Source: Treponema sp.
GTDB lineage: Bacteria; Spirochaetota; Spirochaetia; Treponematales; Breznakiellaceae
Direction: 5' to 3'
Length of the DNA stretch: 7,548 nucleotides
Assembly: GCA_031276615.1 (NCBI GenBank)
Contig: JAISND010000016.1
Location: 1-7,548, forward strand
In this document: piece after piece, positions 5,387 to 7,548 of the stretch
How positions within the stretch are numbered: the first letter of the stretch is position 1
How the letters are laid out: every line of letters begins with the position of its first letter
Translations under genes and position numbers: made by a program
The notes under the pieces: model-generated
Seen by the model: the letters and a program-made list of their open reading frames with translations, nothing else
Told to the model about the DNA's origin: nothing
Databases searched by the model: none

Positions 5387-7548
5387 ATGGGAGAGGCATT
5401 TTTCGATCACCCAATCCTCAATTCCCCTTATATGTATCCCGCCCGGCATTGGGAACTGGATACCGACGGCCAGCCTACCCAACACATCATCGAAAGCCGC
5501 CGCCTGGCGGAGTTTATCACCCCCATCCCCAAACCCCGGAAGCGGAAGGATAAGGGCGCCCAGGCGGTACAAGGCAATTTGGTATTCGACGAAGGCCTGG
5601 GACTCTCCACCGAAGAGCAGATGTACGACCCTACCGCCGTCATCAACGGGATACGCCGCCATGTTGACGAATGGCGGGCCCGCCCCAATCCCCGGGACTG
5701 GAAGGTAACGCCCGAAACCGCCCGGCTCCTGCAGCACTGGCGGACCCATACATTTACCGGCATCCGCCCCTTCTTCTGCCAGATCGAGGCGGCGGAGACC
5801 CTGATCTGGCTTACCGAGGCAGCGCCCCGGGGCGGCAAACAGGAAACCAATTTTCTCGAACATATCAAAAATGCCAACGCCGGCGCAAACCCGGAACTGC
5901 TCCGGATCTGCCTTAAAATGGCCACCGGATCGGGGAAGACCACGGTCATGGCCATGATCATCGCCTGGCAGACCATTAACGCGGTCCGCCGCCCCCAGTC
6001 GAAGCGTTTTAGCCGGGGCTTTCTCATCGTAACCCCCGGCATTACCATTAAGGACCGGCTCCGGGTGCTTCACCCCAGCGATCTCGACAGCTACTACGCT
6101 CGGCGGGAACTGGTCCCCCAGGACATGCTGGCGGATCTGGAAAAGGCGAAGATCGTCATCACCAATTACCATGCCTTCCAGCTCCGGGACCGGATGAACC
6201 TCTCCAAAGGGGGCCGTTCCCTGCTGCAAGGACGGGGCAGGGCCCTCAACACCCTGGAAACCGAAGGCCAGATGATCCAGCGGGTCATGCCGGGTCTTAT
6301 GGGCCTGAACAACATCATGGTCATCAACGACGAGGCCCATCACTGCTACCGGGAGCGGCCAAAAACCGGGGAAGACGGGGCGGAAACACTACGAGGCGAA
6401 GAAAAGGCCGAGGCGGAGGAAAACAACGAAGCCGCCCGGGTGTGGATAAGCGGCCTTGAAATAGTCAAACGTAAGTTGGGGATTTCCACCGTGGCGGACC
6501 TTTCGGCGACCCCCTTCTTTTTGCGCGGTTCCGGCTACGCCGAAGGCGCCCTCTTCCCCTGGACCGTAAGCGACTTTTCCCTTATGGACGCCATTGAGTG
6601 CGGTATCGTCAAACTCCCCCGGGTGCCCGTGGCGGACAACATCCCCGGCGGCGATATGCCCAAGTATCGAAGGCTCTGGGAATTCATCGGCCCCAAGATG
6701 CCCAAAAAAGGCCGGGGCAAGGCGGCTCTTGACCCCCTGGCCCTGCCGCCGGAACTTCTTACCGCCCTGGACGCCCTCTACGGCCATTATCAGCAAACCT
6801 TTGAACTCTGGCAGGAGGCGAAGATCGACGTGCCTCCCTGTTTTATTATCATCTGCAATAATACTGCCACTTCAAAACTGGTGTACGATTATATTTCCGG
6901 CTTTTACCGGGAAAACCCGCAGGGCGAAGGCGCGAATTCTCGGGGCCTTGAGAACGGCCGCCTCTCCCTGTTCCGCAATTTTGACGAAGACGGCAAACCC
7001 CTGGGCCGCCCCCGCACCCTCCTTATCGACTCCCGGCAGCTTGAATCCGGCGAGGCGCTGGACGACACCTTCCGCGCCCTGGCCGCGGATGAGATAGAAC
7101 GCTTTACCCATGAGATCATCGCCCGTACCGGAAACCGGGAAGCGGCGGAAAACCTGAGCGACCAGGATCTGCTGCGGGAGGTGATGAACACCGTCGGCAA
7201 ACCCGGCCGCCTGGGCGAATCGATCCGCTGCGTGGTTTCGGTGGCCATGCTCACCGAAGGCTGGGACGCCAACACCGTAACCCACGTCCTGGGCATCCGG
7301 GCCTTCGGTACGCAGCTTCTCTGCGAACAGGTAATCGGCCGCGCTCTCCGCCGCCAGTCCTACGAACTCAACGAGCAGGATTTTTTTAATGTGGAATACG
7401 CCGACATCCTGGGCATCCCCTTCGACTTTACCGCCCGGCCCGTGGTCGCCCCGCCCCAAAAACCCCGGGCCGTCATCAGCGTCCACGCCGTCAGCCCCGA
7501 GCGGGACGCGCTGGAAATCGTCTTCCCCCGCATCGCCGGTTACCGCAC
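5387..7548 (+). CDS. Type III restriction-like endonuclease, Res subunit / SF2 helicase (3' end beyond window)
   Basis: The frame is open for 720 codons to the right edge with no stop. The protein is a superfamily 2 DNA helicase of the ResIII type: an N-terminal FFDHPILNSPYMYPARHWELD-like region, a Q-motif-like RPFFCQ (127-132), Walker A ATGSGKTT (179-186, K184), Walker B DEAH (315-318), motif III SATP (373-376), a motif V-like segment TEGWDAN (623-629) and motif VI QVIGRALRR (648-656). This fits the recalled BPTD_3080-type restriction endonuclease family, whose members are near 1,000 residues; the nuclease domain would then lie beyond the window. It would use ATP to act on foreign DNA, usually with a modification methyltransferase not visible here. 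The ATG at 5387 is chosen because the family's conserved N-terminus starts right after it. There is no Shine-Dalgarno. An in-frame ATG at 5366 is possible but also lacks one. Confidence 0.88.
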   Translation, partial: MGEAFFDHPILNSPYMYPARHWELDTDGQPTQHIIESRRLAEFITPIPKPRKRKDKGAQAVQGNLVFDEGLGLSTEEQMYDPTAVINGIRRHVDEWRARPNPRDWKVTPETARLLQHWRTHTFTGIRPFFCQIEAAETLIWLTEAAPRGGKQETNFLEHIKNANAGANPELLRICLKMATGSGKTTVMAMIIAWQTINAVRRPQSKRFSRGFLIVTPGITIKDRLRVLHPSDLDSYYARRELVPQDMLADLEKAKIVITNYHAFQLRDRMNLSKGGRSLLQGRGRALNTLETEGQMIQRVMPGLMGLNNIMVINDEAHHCYRERPKTGEDGAETLRGEEKAEAEENNEAARVWISGLEIVKRKLGISTVADLSATPFFLRGSGYAEGALFPWTVSDFSLMDAIECGIVKLPRVPVADNIPGGDMPKYRRLWEFIGPKMPKKGRGKAALDPLALPPELLTALDALYGHYQQTFELWQEAKIDVPPCFIIICNNTATSKLVYDYISGFYRENPQGEGANSRGLENGRLSLFRNFDEDGKPLGRPRTLLIDSRQLESGEALDDTFRALAADEIERFTHEIIARTGNREAAENLSDQDLLREVMNTVGKPGRLGESIRCVVSVAMLTEGWDANTVTHVLGIRAFGTQLLCEQVIGRALRRQSYELNEQDFFNVEYADILGIPFDFTARPVVAPPQKPRAVISVHAVSPERDALEIVFPRIAGYR

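Noticed and set aside
5354..6343. Long minus-strand open frame opposite the restriction gene
   Set aside because: It mirrors the GC-rich third codon positions of the + strand gene, has no recognisable domain, and the + strand frame carries all helicase motifs.
6872..7486. Minus-strand open frame of about 200 codons
   Set aside because: Antisense to helicase motifs V and VI; no ribosome site or domain.

Overview
The window looks like part of a bacterial chromosome with mid-to-high GC coding DNA and AT-rich spacers. The long, glycine-rich, CUT1-type sugar-binding protein next to small sugar-modifying enzymes resembles gut treponemes (Spirochaetes, for example the termite-gut species). That assignment rests on recalled family resemblance and is tentative. 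All supported genes are on the + strand.

Positions 38-3802 hold a compact three-gene cluster: an ABC-transporter sugar-binding protein, a TIM-barrel sugar isomerase/epimerase with a complete E-D-H-E metal site, and an NAD-dependent extended SDR (epimerase/dehydratase or dehydrogenase). Gaps are only 22 and 23 bp, and each of the two downstream genes has an AAGGAG Shine-Dalgarno, so this reads as one operon for uptake and conversion of a sugar or sugar acid. The permease genes are not in the window and may lie upstream.

Positions 3803-4169 are a 367-bp AT-rich spacer with more structure than usual. It holds a 99-nt element (3831-3929) that folds on paper into a cloverleaf: a 12-bp closing stem and three hairpin arms with almost no unpaired junction bases. 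Next comes a strong sigma70-type promoter (TTGACA, 17 bp, extended -10 TGTTATCAT). A 9-nt half-site in one cloverleaf arm recurs over this -10. A possible 34-codon hydrophobic leader ORF overlaps the next gene's start.

Positions 4170-5189 encode a second SDR that is a full-length paralog of the first. It has its own promoter, a polyproline C-terminal tail, and a textbook intrinsic terminator at 5228-5274.

From 5387 to the right edge runs the first 720 codons of a type III-restriction-like (Res/ResIII) superfamily 2 helicase-endonuclease with recognisable helicase motifs. No Shine-Dalgarno precedes its ATG. An extended -10 ends six bases before the start codon, so the message may be leaderless. 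This gene marks a switch from sugar metabolism to a probable defence module continuing beyond the window. The most unusual items are the cloverleaf element with its promoter-linked half-site and the leaderless-type start of the restriction gene.
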